The notes: generated from the sequence alone by a model not told the origin. A stretch of 64,000 bases of DNA from Embiotoca jacksoni (GCA_022577435.1 JAKOON010000002.1:682001-746000), one strand, 5' to 3'; shown: positions 48,960 to 62,500, numbered from the stretch's first letter. Program-made: numbers and translations.

Positions 48960-49960
48960 GAATGCCAGTAGTTGTTGCTGCAGCAGTAGTAGTAGTAGCG
49001 AGTAGTGCTGGTGGTAGTCAGGTAGTAGCAGCAGTACAAACAGAATTGGTCGTAGCAACGGCAACGGTTGTAGATTGGCCAATATTCATAATAACAGTCA
49101 TATTAATGGTCATTGTATTGGCTGCACCGGTCATAGTAGTTACAGAAATAATAGTGGTAGCAGTAGCAGTGTCATATAGCACCACAGTTTTAGCAGAAAC
49201 TGTAATAATGAATGCACCAACAGTGGCAGTAGTGACCAATAAAAGTCACGGTAGTTATCTAAGCACTAGAAACAGAAGCATTAGTTGTAGTAGTGTCAAT
49301 ATCAGCATTATTAGTAACCAGTTGTGCTACTTGTGTTGCAATAGTGGTAGCAGCAGTAACAGTAACAGCAGTAAGAGTGGTGGTGCCAGAAGTAGCACTG
49401 ATCTTAGTAGCCTAATAATGGTCAGTTTTAGTGGTAGTGGTAATAGAGGCAGCAGCAATAGCAGTAATTGTAGTAGTGCCAGTAGTAGCCCAACAGCTGT
49501 TTCTGGCGTCAAAGCACCAGAGGTAGCAGTGACAGAAGTAACTGTTACTGTAACGTTAAAGTAACCGTAGTATAAGTATTGATACGAACAGTCGCAATAG
49601 TACCCTATTAATTCACTTTCACAGCAGTAACAGTATTCGAAGTAGAAGTAGCCTCGTATCTGCAGCTGTAGTAGTTAATATACTAATAGCTACTTGTAGT
49701 TGCGTCCATACTGATAGCAACAGTAGGACAATAACTTGTGTTTTTTGTACAAGCTTTAGTGGATCCGCTCTAAGCTATGGCCTTAGCTGCAGCAGGAGCA
49801 GTGGCAGTATTGTTAGCAGCAGAGGCAGTAAGACGTGCACAAGCATTAGCAGCAAGAGCTTTAGCAGTAATACACAGAGAGGTAGGATTAGAAGTAGTAG
49901 TATAGCTGTAGGAGCAGCATCAATAACGAGCAGTTCAATAAGGAGAGGAAGTATTAGGAG
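48960..49960 (+). repeat. 1-kb degenerate trinucleotide tract (AGT/AGC/GTA class)
   Basis: Three-base periodic sequence dominated by agt, agc, gta and related words (gcagcagtagtagtagtagc at the start, agcagcagaggcagtaag later). It has drifted but keeps its triplet phase over about a kilobase. Because the words rarely make stops in some frames, it creates a 200-codon Val/Ala/Ser-rich frame at 48962-49564 and smaller ones on the other strand. These are by-products of the repeat, not genes. Confidence 0.9.
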
Positions 49961-50084
49961 TGGAAAACAATTTATTAAATTAACAGTTTGACTTGTACGT
50001 TTTGGAAGTTAAACTCTGACGATGAGAGGTCACTTTGTAGAGCGATGTCCAAAATGGATGTAGGAGATAGGACAGGAAGAAAAA

Positions 50085-50215
50085 CCTCCTACAGCATGAA
50101 ATAAAAACTCCCTTTTAACAAGAAGAAACCTCCGACATAACCAGGCTCAGAGGTGAGCGGTCCATCTGCCTCAACCGGTTAGGGTTGAGGGGAGATCAGG
50201 GTTGACTGATGTGAA
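50085..50215 (+). repeat. Dispersed fish repeat (gaagaaacc... family), short copy
   Basis: aactcccttttaacaagaag, aaacctccgacataaccagg and tccatctgcctcaaccggtt match 3550-3680 word for word with substitutions. Confidence 0.75.
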
Positions 50216-51359
50216 CTTTAGTGAAGATTCCCTGGAAAACCAGATGAATCAGGTGGTGATGGGGTGGAGGAGGGTTGCGCATCAGGAGGTCTGAAAGGCA
50301 GAACGACAGAATTACGATGATATTTAAATAACAGGATGACAACTGATTGGCTCAAAAGCACAGGCAGACAGAATATTGGCCAAATAAGGTGATGACAAGA
50401 ATATGAATGAGGGATTTGACTGTGGGAAAGCGGAAGTGACACAGAATATAGCACAGGAGGATTAATTCACAGAGGTGGCATTAATACCATGACGCGAGGT
50501 TAAAGATCGTCCTTATTGAATTTACGTAAAAACTTCATTAGTACTATCAGTAGCAGGATTAGCAGCAGTAGCCTTAATAAGACTCATGGACACAAAAGAC
50601 CCCCTCAGTGTGACATTGTGTATTATTTTACTCTGGTAGCATAATAGTCACTGCCTCCGTACAGTGTACACTGAAACACTCCTAATGTTTACAAGCAGGC
50701 AGAAAGTGGATCATTTATCCAAACGCACTGAAAAGTAATCTAACCCATGTATGAAAATCAAATTAGGTTGTAGCCAGTAAAGTTTCTTCAGCCCCACGGA
50801 GGTGTTTATATGAGGTCTGCTCAGCTGGAGTAAAAGCAAAACTTCTATTACTGATGTTATTAGGCAGCATGTAAACACACTCACTTCACCTCAATGGCTC
50901 CCTCATTCACTCAGTCACTCGGCCACCTATTCAGCCATGGTCATCAGTAACAGGCAAAAACCTCAGTGTGCTTTTTTTTAGATAGCACATGTTGATGTTT
51001 GTGACCTTAACTGTTTTTTTTTTTTTACTCTAGCAATATTATACTGTTTCTTTTTAGCACCTTAAATATCATAATGCATGAAGAGACTTTTGGTTTCTAT
51101 GGTAACATATGTGAAAAACATCTGAATCATACAGAAAGGAAAACATATGTTAGCCCCACTGAGACTATTATAGAAACATTACATGCCACACTGTTACAAT
51201 GAATATACACACTTCCTGGAAGGGAAACGGGGATATTATACAGTACAAGTTGCCAAATGTAGGCAAAGTGAAACTGTCCACACAATGTTAAAAACTATAT
51301 GTGCTATCTGAAGCCTCTGGAGTTAGCATGGGATATGAAAGTGTTTTTATGATCTGGAC

Positions 51360-51600
51360 TCTCGAGCACACATCCTCCCTCCTCCCATCACTCACACACA
51401 CACACACACACTCCCCCTTTCCACTGACGCCAAATCCGAGGACCGTCCTCCTTTCACCTAAAGCCAATTGCGGCGCGCCGAGCAGGCGAGCCTTCATGTG
51501 CCGACCCCCTGATTTGACTGGTATAACATACCCAACTCCGATCATGTGACAGTTAAGCGAACTACCAACCTTCGAGAGAGAGATAGTGTGCGTGTGTGCG
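51360..51600 (+). promoter_or_regulatory. klf15: Probable klf15 promoter region
   Basis: The stretch is richer in GC than its surroundings, with a CCAAT box at 51464-51468, the GC patch cggcgcgccg next to it, and an E-box-like CATGTG near 51544. It lies just upstream of the inferred non-coding first exon. No clear TATA box is seen. The assignment rests on position and composition only. Confidence 0.4.
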
Positions 51601-51762
51601 CGTGTGTATTAGAGAGAGAGAGAGTGCGAAGGCATACGGCTATGCAAAGACCTTATGCTGGAGTTATATTGCCATTACGCACTATTACGCACTGACACCT
51701 ACTTCTAGGAGAACAGCACCCAGCTTGAAGGAGCGCGATTTTGGATTTCCTTACATACACAG
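51600..51762 (+). other. klf15: Probable non-coding first exon of klf15 (5' UTR)
   Basis: A consensus donor CACAG|gtgagc lies at 51763. KLF15 genes commonly have a non-coding first exon with translation starting in the second, and the acceptor at 53600-53601 has a matching role. The 5' boundary is not visible, so the start is arbitrary. Confidence 0.5.
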
Positions 51763-53158
51763 GTGAGCGCATGAGGAGTGCGATTTACTAGTAGACGCTT
51801 GAGTGTTTGTGAGTGTTTGTTTTGTGTCTCATGGTGGAGTACAGTTGGACGCGTGGCTCTGCTTAGTGAAAGGAAGGACATTTGATATCTCATATATGCA
51901 TATGGCATCATGTATGCGCTATGACGCTGCTCTGAAAATAAATACAAAAAGTCATAGTAATTCCCAACTGCGGCGCTTATCATGCTTGCTGCATGGTTAA
52001 GTTAATATCTAAATATCGCAAAACTAATCTTGGTCGTGTGATCGGACGAGCCGTCACACCCTGCAGTGTTAAACATGCTTTGAATTCCGAGTAAACCTCC
52101 ACAACTAATAACGGTGCAGCGTGTTTGAGACCGAGAAAGCATCATGCTGTCAAAAGCTTTTTGATGTTTCAAGGTTGCAGGGTTACGTGGGGTAAATGAC
52201 TTCAGACTTGGCCAAGCCAAGGTGGTCTCAAACTCTTTCACCAAACTTTTTTTTTTTCCATGAGGTATCACTTAGATGCAGCAGCTGCAGACCCTCAGCT
52301 ACTAAATGTCATATGATGTTACCCAAATACAACCACATCCAAGTCGAATAATGGCCTCAGATCACAAATTACATAACAACACTGGAGGTGGGGGGGAAAA
52401 GGATCAGTCCCCTTTAACGTCGTGTGCTTGTGACAGCCTGACTCAATGCCAACAAAGTAACTATCAAATTAAATCAGTAATTTTACTGAGACCACCTGGA
52501 AACTCTTTGAGGGCCCCTGGAGGCCCCCCACTTCACATTTGGGCTGCTTCTTTATAGCTTTACAGAAGAGGGCGCACAATCATTTTGTTTTGTTGCAGTC
52601 TCTCTCTCTCACTCACTCTTTTTTTTATTTTTTGTTCATGAAATACACATGTAGCCCTTTTAGAGTCAATTTTAATCAGCATAAGCCACTCACTGCATGT
52701 AAGAGCATTTGGTAATGTCGAGTATTTTTAATCCATGTTAATATAGCCCATTGTTTGTGGGCTGTTTGATTTATAAAAATAGACAATGAATCCTTCACTC
52801 TTCATTCCACCGAAACATAGCTTATCCTAGACTAAAAAACTCTCAAATGTGGCTCAGCGGGAAGTTTGTAGATTGTAATTTTATACTAATCTCAAAGTAT
52901 ATTCTATCTAAAAGTTGTGTAGCACTGCAAATGTTTTGTCATTCAGACCAGGCTGCAATAAGGACCACAAGGGGGAAATAAATAGAAACACACTGTTAAA
53001 TGACCATGTGGCTTTAATGTTAGAAGTAGTGAGAAATGGGAACCGCTGATTCCACATGGTCAGCTTGAAGTCTGAAGTAGCAGCTGCAGCGTCTACACTC
53101 TCACACAGACACACACACACACACACGCACACACGCACACACACACTCACACACGCAC

Positions 53159-53215
<57 letters not shown>

Positions 53216-53601
53216 ATGCACAGTCTTCAAATTCCACTTCCTTCACACGTGGTTGATCTTCTTTTTGAAGTGCCATCAGCTGCAGAGTTCTTACACAAGC
53301 AGCAGGTAGTGCAGGGAGACAAAAAAAAAAATTCTGTCAGAGGGCCAGTTTACTGATTTTTATAGAAACTTGAGGCACTGGATTTTAAAACATTAACCTT
53401 CCATTTTATGTCAGACTGAACACAGGCACTGTTACTGTGTTGTCATGCAGGATTTTTTTGGGGATTGATGATCACCCGTGCACAGAAAGCTCTTGGTTCT
53501 AAAGTTACATTTCATTAAAATCCAGAACAGAGTAGGTGCCACTAGATGTATGATGGTGTAGTTTTCTTAAAGTGTTATAACACAATTTTTTGCCTTTGCA
53601 G
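51763..53601 (+). other. Inferred first klf15 intron
   Basis: It runs from donor gtgagc to acceptor tttttgcctttgcag. It holds a long compound CA tract (53102-53215). No exon is seen. Confidence 0.5.
53102..53215 (+). repeat. Interrupted (CA)n microsatellite
   Basis: About 114 bp of CA with periodic cgcaca interruptions in the first half and pure CA after, in the inferred first klf15 intron. Confidence 0.96.
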
Positions 53602-53686
53602 GAAGAAGAAAGAAGTTTTTATTAACGGTTAGAACGGCTCGATTTGCAGAGCAGAGCAGAGTCAGCTGCCATTCATCCGCACAGGA
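53602..53686 (+). other. klf15: klf15 5' UTR part of exon 2
   Basis: 85 bp between the acceptor tttgcag and the start codon, with no upstream ATG. Confidence 0.6.
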
Positions 53687-55182
53687 ATGGTGGATCACTT
53701 GCCGCTTGGTGAGGAGACCTTCCTGTATTATACCGGCTCCCCGGGCTCTGACTACAGCTGCCTCTGTCGCCACCCTAATGGTGACATCATGGTAACTGAC
53801 GCTTGCACCTACCACCCCTACCAAGGGGTGACTTTCTCGTCCTCGCCTCCTCTCTCTGAGGATGACCTCAGCGACTCCTCCAGCCCTCGTTCATCGCTCT
53901 GCTCCAGCCCCGAGTCCTCGTCGCCAGCATCGCAGCACATCCTCGGCTCCAGCTACGAAAGCAGGAGCAGCAGGAGCGGTGGTAGCTGTAGCTCCTCAGG
54001 AGGAGAGAGCCAAGACAGCCTGCTGGACCTGCTGCTCTCACAGGCCTCCCTTACCACCTCACTGAGCTCTAACGTGAGCAGCAGCAGCTCTCTCCCTCCT
54101 CCTTTCTCATCCTCTGTTTGCCTCACCTCCTCAACGTCAACCTTCTCTACCTCTTCGTCTCCCACTGCCCCCTTTTTACCCATGGGCCTGGCGTGGGAGT
54201 CCAAGAGGGAGCAGCGACTGAGTCTTCTCCAGCAGCAGACCAAAGAGGACTGTTACGAGTTCCCAGTTTTCCTCGATGAGCTGCAGGATCCTGCGGCACT
54301 CCTCTTTCAGCCCACTCTGGAAGAGATTGAGGAGTTCCTGGAGGAGAACATGGTGGTGGCAATGGAGAAAGCAGAGGGGGGGTGCGATGAGGCGATGTCA
54401 CCAACGTCAGAGGATGCTGAGGCTGAAACTTCAAGGACATTAGCAGGAGAACTTGTATCAGTGTCACAGAGCTCAGATCAGACTGTGCCTGTGGCTCATT
54501 CGCAACTCTCCTCCTACACAGAGACCAAACATACACCATTGGACATGGACTGCTCATCAACGGTGGATGTTAGCTGTGTAACTAGTTTGACTAACAGTTG
54601 TGTTGATGGGCTCAAACAGGAAGACTGTGGATCATCTCCGGCCTCATCAGAAGGTACCAGCGCTCCCTCCAGTGTGCCTGTCATCCTACAGATCCAGCCC
54701 ATACAGATAAAACAAGAGCCCAACACCAGTGCCATATCTGAGGCTGTCACCCAGCAACCCCAGAGCACCCAATCCCAACCAAAGCAGGCCCCATCAGACA
54801 TCAAAATCGCCCAGCTCCTGGTCAACATCCAGGGGCAGACCTTCGCCTTGGTGCCTCAGCTGCTTTCCCCAGCAAACATGACGAGCTCAGGCAAAACTGG
54901 AACCACCGCTCCATCCAAATTTGTCCGGATTGCGCCGGTGCCCATCGCAGCTAAACCCACAGGGCTTGGGGAAGGCGTGTTGAGTGGAGGTTCGGCTGCA
55001 GGGGTCCTCGCTGGAGGTCAGAGGTACCAGAAGAGCGCAGTAGCAGACCTTATTAAAATGCACAAGTGCTCTTTTCCCGGCTGTAACAAGATGTACACCA
55101 AGAGCAGCCACCTCAAAGCCCATCTCCGGAGGCACACGGGGGAGAAGCCGTTCGCCTGCACGTGGCCCGGCTGTGGATGGAG
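53687..55182 (+). CDS. klf15: klf15 coding exon 1
   Basis: 1,496 bp, from the ATG to the middle of zinc finger 2, ending TGG AG|gtgagc. It carries the whole regulatory region, finger 1 and the cysteines of finger 2. The open frame runs on past the donor only to a stop at 55184-55186. The start is chosen because MVDHL is the family N-terminus and no upstream in-frame ATG exists in the exon. Confidence 0.97.
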
Positions 55183-56909
55183 GTGAGCAGAGCCAAGAGT
55201 CTTTATCTTTGATCAAGTGGTTCAAATAATTTACGAATCAAGAGATATCAGTCGCTATCTGGAGAGAGGAAGATTCAAATTAGAGTTATATCTGAACATT
55301 CTTGCTCTCTGCAGACACACGTTGCTGCTAAATTATGTTTATTGCACTTGCGGCATGAACTGTTCTGCAGTATATGTTTATCTACACTACAGAGATTACA
55401 GTAACTTCTGCTCTTTATGACACAATATTCACACGCTTTACGACAGCTGTTGATAATGTGTGTAGACTTTGAAGAGATCTACAGAGTGCCACACATTGAT
55501 TTGTCATGTTGAGCAGTGTTCTTTTTGGTAGGGATAAGTTAATCCACAAGGCTGTGTACATGTAGTACTCTCGCATATAGTACTCGTACATGTAAGTACT
55601 CTTACTCGTGTAGTTCTTAACCCTCGTGTTGTCCTTGGGTCAAAATGACCCGCAGCTGTGTTCAACCAATTTCTATTTTATTTTGATACTTTTTGGGATC
55701 ATTGGTGACAAGGAGGCTGTGAGGGTTTCTTTAAAGAAATGATCCCAAAAAATATAAAAATATAGAAATAAAATAGAACTTGGTCGAACACAGGGTTAAA
55801 TTTCAATTGTTGTTTCAAATCACAACCTGCCGTTCTGCACTTTTCAGAAATGGCTGTAGCAGTTGGATGCATCAGCCAACATATCTACGTGCTTTAATTA
55901 TTTCACCCAAAAATGAACATGTTTTCCTGCCTTCTGTTAAACACACAATAGAAATACTGATGGTGTCTGTTCCCCGGCAGTATGGTGTTACTTGGTAAAA
56001 AATAAACACATATGTGCTGTGTTCTGCCACAGCTGCAGCTTCCTTAGATGCCACAATTTTAAAATACATTAGGTTGGTCATCCTTCCCTCTTCGCGACAT
56101 AGCGAAGATACCAAGGAGACCTCACATCAATACAGATAATGAAGATAGTGACCTTTGAGTGTGGAAAGTGTCCAGTGGTTCACCCTTAATTTTTGGACTG
56201 TTTTGAGTACATCAGTCGGGTCCTGCACGGTAGTGCACTGCATGTTTCCATACTTGTTAGTGTGAACGCACTTATGCATTCAAAATAGTCAGTGTTAGTA
56301 TGGATGTATCCCTTTTGTAACAGAGTCAAAATCGTAATCCGTCAAGTGCATGACATTAGTTTGTTGTCTGGTTTTAATTCTTTCTGGAGGCTGGAACAGT
56401 CGGACAATTTGCATCCTTTTCACAGAAAAAGCAAATGCTTCAAAGTCCTTTACTTGTGTGTGTCTTTGATGTCACCACTTAATTTAAGAAAACCAAAAAT
56501 ATTTTTACAAGAGGGAGAAAAGGTTCACAAATATGTGTTGAACATACACAGAGAGGGTTTAAGAGGCCCAGATTTGATAGTTTATGGGTGGGAGTAGAAG
56601 AGGAAACAGCCCACCTTTGGGGACGCTCCACTCTTCAAGATGGTTACAATTTGTTATTTTTTTGTATGTTGGCTGTGTCCCCACTATCTGTGTTTTTGTA
56701 CCATGGTAAAGTTGTAGATTAGATAGAGTGCCTTTTGAAGTTGTCTGCATGCAGACTTTGTCCCCTGTTAGTTCTTTCATTTGTTTGTTCACCGTCTGCA
56801 ACCACTTCACACACATTTAAACAACAGTGGTACACTGGATTATTACAGAGTCAAGTTCAAAGTTTCAACTTGAGATGCTTTTCAATCCATGACACACACA
56901 GTCCAAACT

Positions 56910-56949
<40 letters not shown>

Positions 56950-58722
56950 TCTTTTAATCATTGCCTTAATCTAAGTAAGAAAATCATGTTTTGAACTCTT
57001 CAAGCCAAAGTACAAAAAAACAACTTTTGACCTGTTGGTCAATGAATTACACTTCCATATATATTTTTTTTGTCTAAGGTTAGTCTTATGTGCGTGTCTC
57101 TCTGCACATGGACAGAGGCAGGCTTAAGTTAGGGCAAGCGTTATGCTTAAAGTGAAATTATGATATGGAGTTGAGTTAAAGGGGAAAATTGTAATTTGGT
57201 TTAGATTCGAATGAAGAAAGTAATGCAAATGTTCCTGTGTGTGCATGTTTGTGGATATGAGAAAGAGTGACTCAGATAAGTTTGGCCCAGCTCAGCAGGC
57301 TGCTCAGTGTTTATCAGGGTTATGCCTGCAAACACCACACTCTGCACCTGCAGCAATTTAAAACCCTCCAGACCTGACACTCTCTTTTATGATATGCATT
57401 ATATCTGGGACCACATCCAGGTATTCATAAGCATATTATGTCATATCAAATTATTCTGCTCTATCGCTCATGACGCCCAGATGCTTTTTTTTCAGTATGG
57501 TTTAAACAAAGATTTTTTTTTTTGTTCCTTTTCATATTGAGAAACATATTAAATGTTTGCAGCACACATGTCTTCCTTTGGTAGCCTGTGTCATTCAATC
57601 AAGCTGATGAAAGAGCTCTTAAAGGAATATGTGAGCACCTTTCGGAAATATGTTGATTCGCGATTTTGCTGATGTAAATCAGTAAATATAAAGAGCAACA
57701 CCACTCACATGCGATGTCTCATGGTTGCCAGGCAACCAAGAAACTTCATGAAGTCACTGCACCTAGCAGCTCATCGCCACGTAATATAGTTATAGAATAT
57801 ATTTACAGTTTATTGATGTTAAGGATGTTAAGTTGATGATGAGGATAAGCTATACCTACACTGCAGCAGTTATTTGGACAATGTTTCACTGAAGGGATGC
57901 TTTTAATTCAGTCAGAAAGTAGTTGCTTAATCCACTGACTATCCATCTCATTTCTACCACATCAATATATGAGTCATCAAATTCAGTCAGAGCTACTGTA
58001 GCAGATCCTGTTTGTGTTTTGCAGTGTTGCTGATTTAGCTTCAGATTAGCTACAAACAGAGTAAAAAACAGTAGCTTACTATGCCTTCAGAGTTGAAGTA
58101 CACTATATCTTCAGTGTACTTTATGTATAACAGCTGTTGGGAAACTATAACTCATGTGTGGGTATTCTCTGTTTTTTCTTTTAGACACACACTGCATTCC
58201 TGTCAGTTAAAAACATGTATAGCCAAGCATTTATGTAAGAAACTAGTATTTTAAACCAATAGTGGTGTATTGTTTCATTTATGATATGTTTGTAATGGCG
58301 TTTAATGTACTGCAAGTCTTCAGGGCCACACATTTCTTAAAAAAAAAACACCAATCTGTACTTCAATTGTTTTTTAAATGACAGCAGTAATTCACTGTAT
58401 TATAAAGTTGCCCTCTCCCTGCTCATCTCCCTGTTGGCGAGGAAATGGAGATGAACTAGGGACTCAGGCACCCCTCACCCTCTGTAACCCTAGAACAGAT
58501 CCATGTGTTGGCTCCTCTGAAGTAGAGGAGTGGTATTTCATTGGCTCGACTCCCACATATAATTCAGTCAGTTATATTTCTTCTTCTTTCGCCAAACTGT
58601 TTTCCTCTTTAAAGCTTTTTTGTACTTTTATCCCCCCCCTCTGTCTCTTTTGCTGTAGTTTATGGTTAAGCTCATGTGCAGATCTGGATGCATAGAGAAA
58701 AGCACATGTAAACACTTAAAGG

Positions 58723-58809
<87 letters not shown>

Positions 58810-59517
58810 GCATGCTGTATTCTCATGTGAGGTTTGTGTTGAGTGGCCGGGCTGGAACCCAAAGTTTGCAGTAAAAACGCTATGGCGTGTGTGTACTCGA
58901 CATCTGTCATCAGGGCTGTGGGCATGTTGTCCCTGTCAGCTGATGCATTCATCATTGCAACAAAACAATGTGGGGTGGTGACAGAGGTGTCAGAGTTTTA
59001 TTCAGCTTTAGATGATGACACCCAAAAGAAATGCAAAAAACAAGGAAGAGAGGGTACTTACTTTTCCATCCGTTCACTGTCCAGCGTGTTATGGATCTAA
59101 TGATGAAACTATCTCTGCTTTTTATGCAATGACGTTGGCAAATTTGTGTTTGATTAGAAAATAAGCTCTGCAGAGCTGTATAAATGGCTGAAATCCATTT
59201 TGGAAAACCATTCAGAAGAGGTTTTATGGCTGCTTGGGTAGTGGTATGAATGTAGGAGGCAAGCTTCTGTCACTGCTGAGTGCAGTCATGCATTAATAGG
59301 ATTTTTCTTGAACGTACGCACGGTTGAAATGGAGCCACTCATGAAGATGGTGACACACAGGGATTTAAGATGACAGGAAAAACAAAACAAAAACAAACAG
59401 AGAAAATAAGGATGACAGATAAAAGTGTGTATAGTATGTGTGCTAGCTAGTATCTCTGTTGCTGTAATTTTCCAGGTTTGTAACCAACCTGCCCCCCCCC
59501 CCACCAACTCACCACAC

Positions 59518-59591
<74 letters not shown>

Positions 59592-62500
59592 TTGAGGCTG
59601 TTTTTGTATGCTCTGTTGGCTGCACAACTGAATTTAGGGACAAGCTAGAACAAAGCCTGCATATGTGTTTTCCACAGTGCCCACACTAATGTGTAAACTA
59701 TGTGTTGTGTTGCAGCTATGCCAAGCCGCCCCAAGGACTTAAGGTGCAAAAACCACAATCCTAACTGAAAAATACACTCAAGTGATCAACAGAAGTGCCC
59801 GCCACTCTTGTAGTTATGAGCTCCCCGGCCTTGCCCACAATCCATGAAATGCACATAGCGCTGAGAAACCATCCACAAGTGAGATTAGGAGGAGGGATAA
59901 AGTATAAGGAAACAGCTACAGCAAGAGGGGGCATGAGTTTGAGGGATACAGATGGTGAGGCATTGAGAGAGAACTGGCACATGATCAATCTAATCGTCAA
60001 AGAAAAAAAACGTGGATTTGAAGAACAATCGGGCTTTCTATTTGCATAAGTCTTATATGCTTGTTGTGTTGAAAGATCCTCCCTGGTACAGTATGTTATA
60101 GTTGGGCTCAGGCCCAGTTTGAGTCAGAATAGCTGGTTTCTATAATAGCCCTTGCTTGCAGCTGATATAGTACAGCTATAGGGTGTAGTGTTTGCATGCC
60201 CGTTACCCACAGATTACCATAAGGACCACATGTACCTCCACATAAAGTATTCAGTGTAAAACGAGTTATGTGACTTCTCAGTTTTATCTTAATCATGACA
60301 TGTTCTTGTTGCAGTCATCAAAAATACATTTTCCCTTAAGGTCCTTGTTACCATGAGTTCAAAGTATTTGTTATATTTAAAGCTGCACTGATCAAAATTT
60401 CTTGCTCAGCTGTGAAATTAATGTGGAATTAATGAAATTAATGTACAATGAATGTGGAATGTCAAAGGCATTAATTGAAGTGACAAACCAACAGAAAATT
60501 ACCATCCAACTTCAGTTCAGCTTGGGTCTGTAGACTCTTCTGGCATGTTTCAGTTGATTTGTTTTCATTTAGTTGCCTGAAAGTTGACTGTAGTGGTTCA
60601 TGCTCACTGCTCACATCAGCAGAATTCCTTTAATAAACCAGCTGTACACTACCTGCCAAGCAACACAGAACAATTCAACAGCTAGCTGTGAACAAAGTGT
60701 AGTATTTACAGTAAGCAGCTACAAAGTAATTTTTTTTAATTGTTTTTTTTGTTGTTGTGGTTGTTGGAGACCAAAATAAAGGTAATAGAAGAAGTCATGT
60801 TGAACTTGCATCTATGAGGTGACCAGAAAAACTCTGAATGGATAATGATGTTGCTCTGTATCTACTAAATGCATAAAAGGCAACATTTCAACCTCGTGTC
60901 ACAGCAAAGCGTGAAATAGACACGCCGATCCACAACAGCAAAATGTGAAGAAGCCACGGTTTGGCTAGTCTAGGCGTGACAGTTACACATTTTAAAAGTT
61001 TGAAACTTAGACGCACGTAAATGTCATGTGACGTGGGATCATGTGACCAAACTCTGGCAACAGAAGCAACAAAACAATTTTTTTAGCAGTATTGGTAGTA
61101 TTAGTCACAGATTGCAATGTAGGATGATGAGGTTCAAATCCAAGAGGTGACAACATTTTTGTTAAGTTGTTTTTTGTTTCCTAACCCCAACCTTGTTCTT
61201 TCTCCCAACCCCAACCATGTTGTTTTTCCTAACCCCAACCATGAGGTTATTTAGTAACCCCAACCACATGTTTTAGCTACAAGTTTCAGTTTCCTGTAAA
61301 TCACATGGCTCTACGCAAGCAATAGATTTAATTTGCGTCCACTACAGGAAAATGTGTAGCTATCGCGCCTAGACAGGCCAAAGCGTGGCTACTTCACATT
61401 TTGCTGTCTGTAGTGTTACCAGTGTTACTATTTGTCATGATACCAGGTTGAACATTTCCAATCAGCTTAGGTGATTCTGCCCCTCTTGAAACACAAATGC
61501 TTTTCAAAACACCTCTTCAGGCTCCTTGCTTCATTGCCGTAATAATGTCTATATGTATTGAAGTTGAAGTTGCTTATATGACCAAACACCTACAAAACTA
61601 ATCACCTTTCCATCAGGCTCTGCTGTGCCTGTTGGTGTGTGCTAATTAGCGCATGTTACCAAACTAACATGCAAATGTAACATGACTAAAAAGGTAAATA
61701 TTTGACCAGCTTGGCTCATTCATTGTCACTGTGAGCATGCCTACACAAACCCACCGTTGTGTCTAGTCTCACAAGTGATGTTATAATGGTGACTGATAGT
61801 CTGTGCTGTTTGGAGTGTCCTCTGAGGTAATGCGAGAAATGGATGTGAAAAAGATCTAAATACCAACCACATGTGGCGCCAGTATTTGTTTTAAGGTTTA
61901 TGGTTTCTCAGATTCTACAGTTTGGCTTTATAAACTCTTGTCAGTTATGTTTTTTTTTATTACTGGGCCATTAAAATGATGAATAGGCTGGTTGTGTAAT
62001 CCGTGTCTAGAGTGGAAATGATTTGAAATAACTGTGAGTGACGTCTTTAAATATCGGTGAATTATCGCCTCCCGACTGCTCCTGCTGCTGCTACTGGAAA
62101 TGCGCCGGGAAATCAATCTGTGTTACAGATTAATCTGACCTTAACATCTTTACTAATATATACAGACACACACCAAGCTACAGTATACAGGCAATATCCA
62201 CTTAACCCTTCGCTGCCGTGATACCCAAGCTGGCCGGAGCCCGTAGAGACCACAGCAGATCAGGCCAGGAATAGACTGGGCTTGGATTTGCAGTGCTCAT
62301 GTGTTGAGCTAAATTTGGGACAGCTCTTTAACTTCACAGAGAAGTTGCAGGGCATAACACAAGCAGAGCATCACACCTCTCAGATTACGCTCATATAAAA
62401 CAGCTTGACATAGCTATTATGTTATTTAGCAGCTTGAAACATGACTGAATCCATTATTTTTATGTATGAAGAGAAACAGTTTGCTCAAATTTAGGGTTAA

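Larger units (their letters stand above)
36160..51360. other. Intergenic region between cpne9 and klf15
   Basis: About 15 kb with no credible exon on either strand. Recognised content is listed separately: fish repeats at 40757, 42886, 43670, 44355, 47276 and 50085, LINE fragments at 42590-43525 and 46104, homopolymers and a degenerate trinucleotide tract. Open frames of 60-130 codons, for example at 37159-37553 and 38590-38958, show no recognisable protein. 36.2-40.7 kb and 44.6-46.1 kb show nothing assignable. Confidence 0.6.

Noticed and set aside
48962..49564. 200-codon Val/Ala/Ser-rich open frame
   Set aside because: It is the translation of a degenerate trinucleotide tract; composition is explained by the repeat and no domain, splice context or start context supports a gene.
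53953..54828. Minus-strand frames of 96-137 codons opposite klf15
   Set aside because: Antisense shadows of the Ser-rich klf15 coding exon.
59714..59766. Possible extra klf15 exon after ttgttgcag
   Set aside because: The short translation matches no KLF15 segment, and the two known coding exons join in frame without it.
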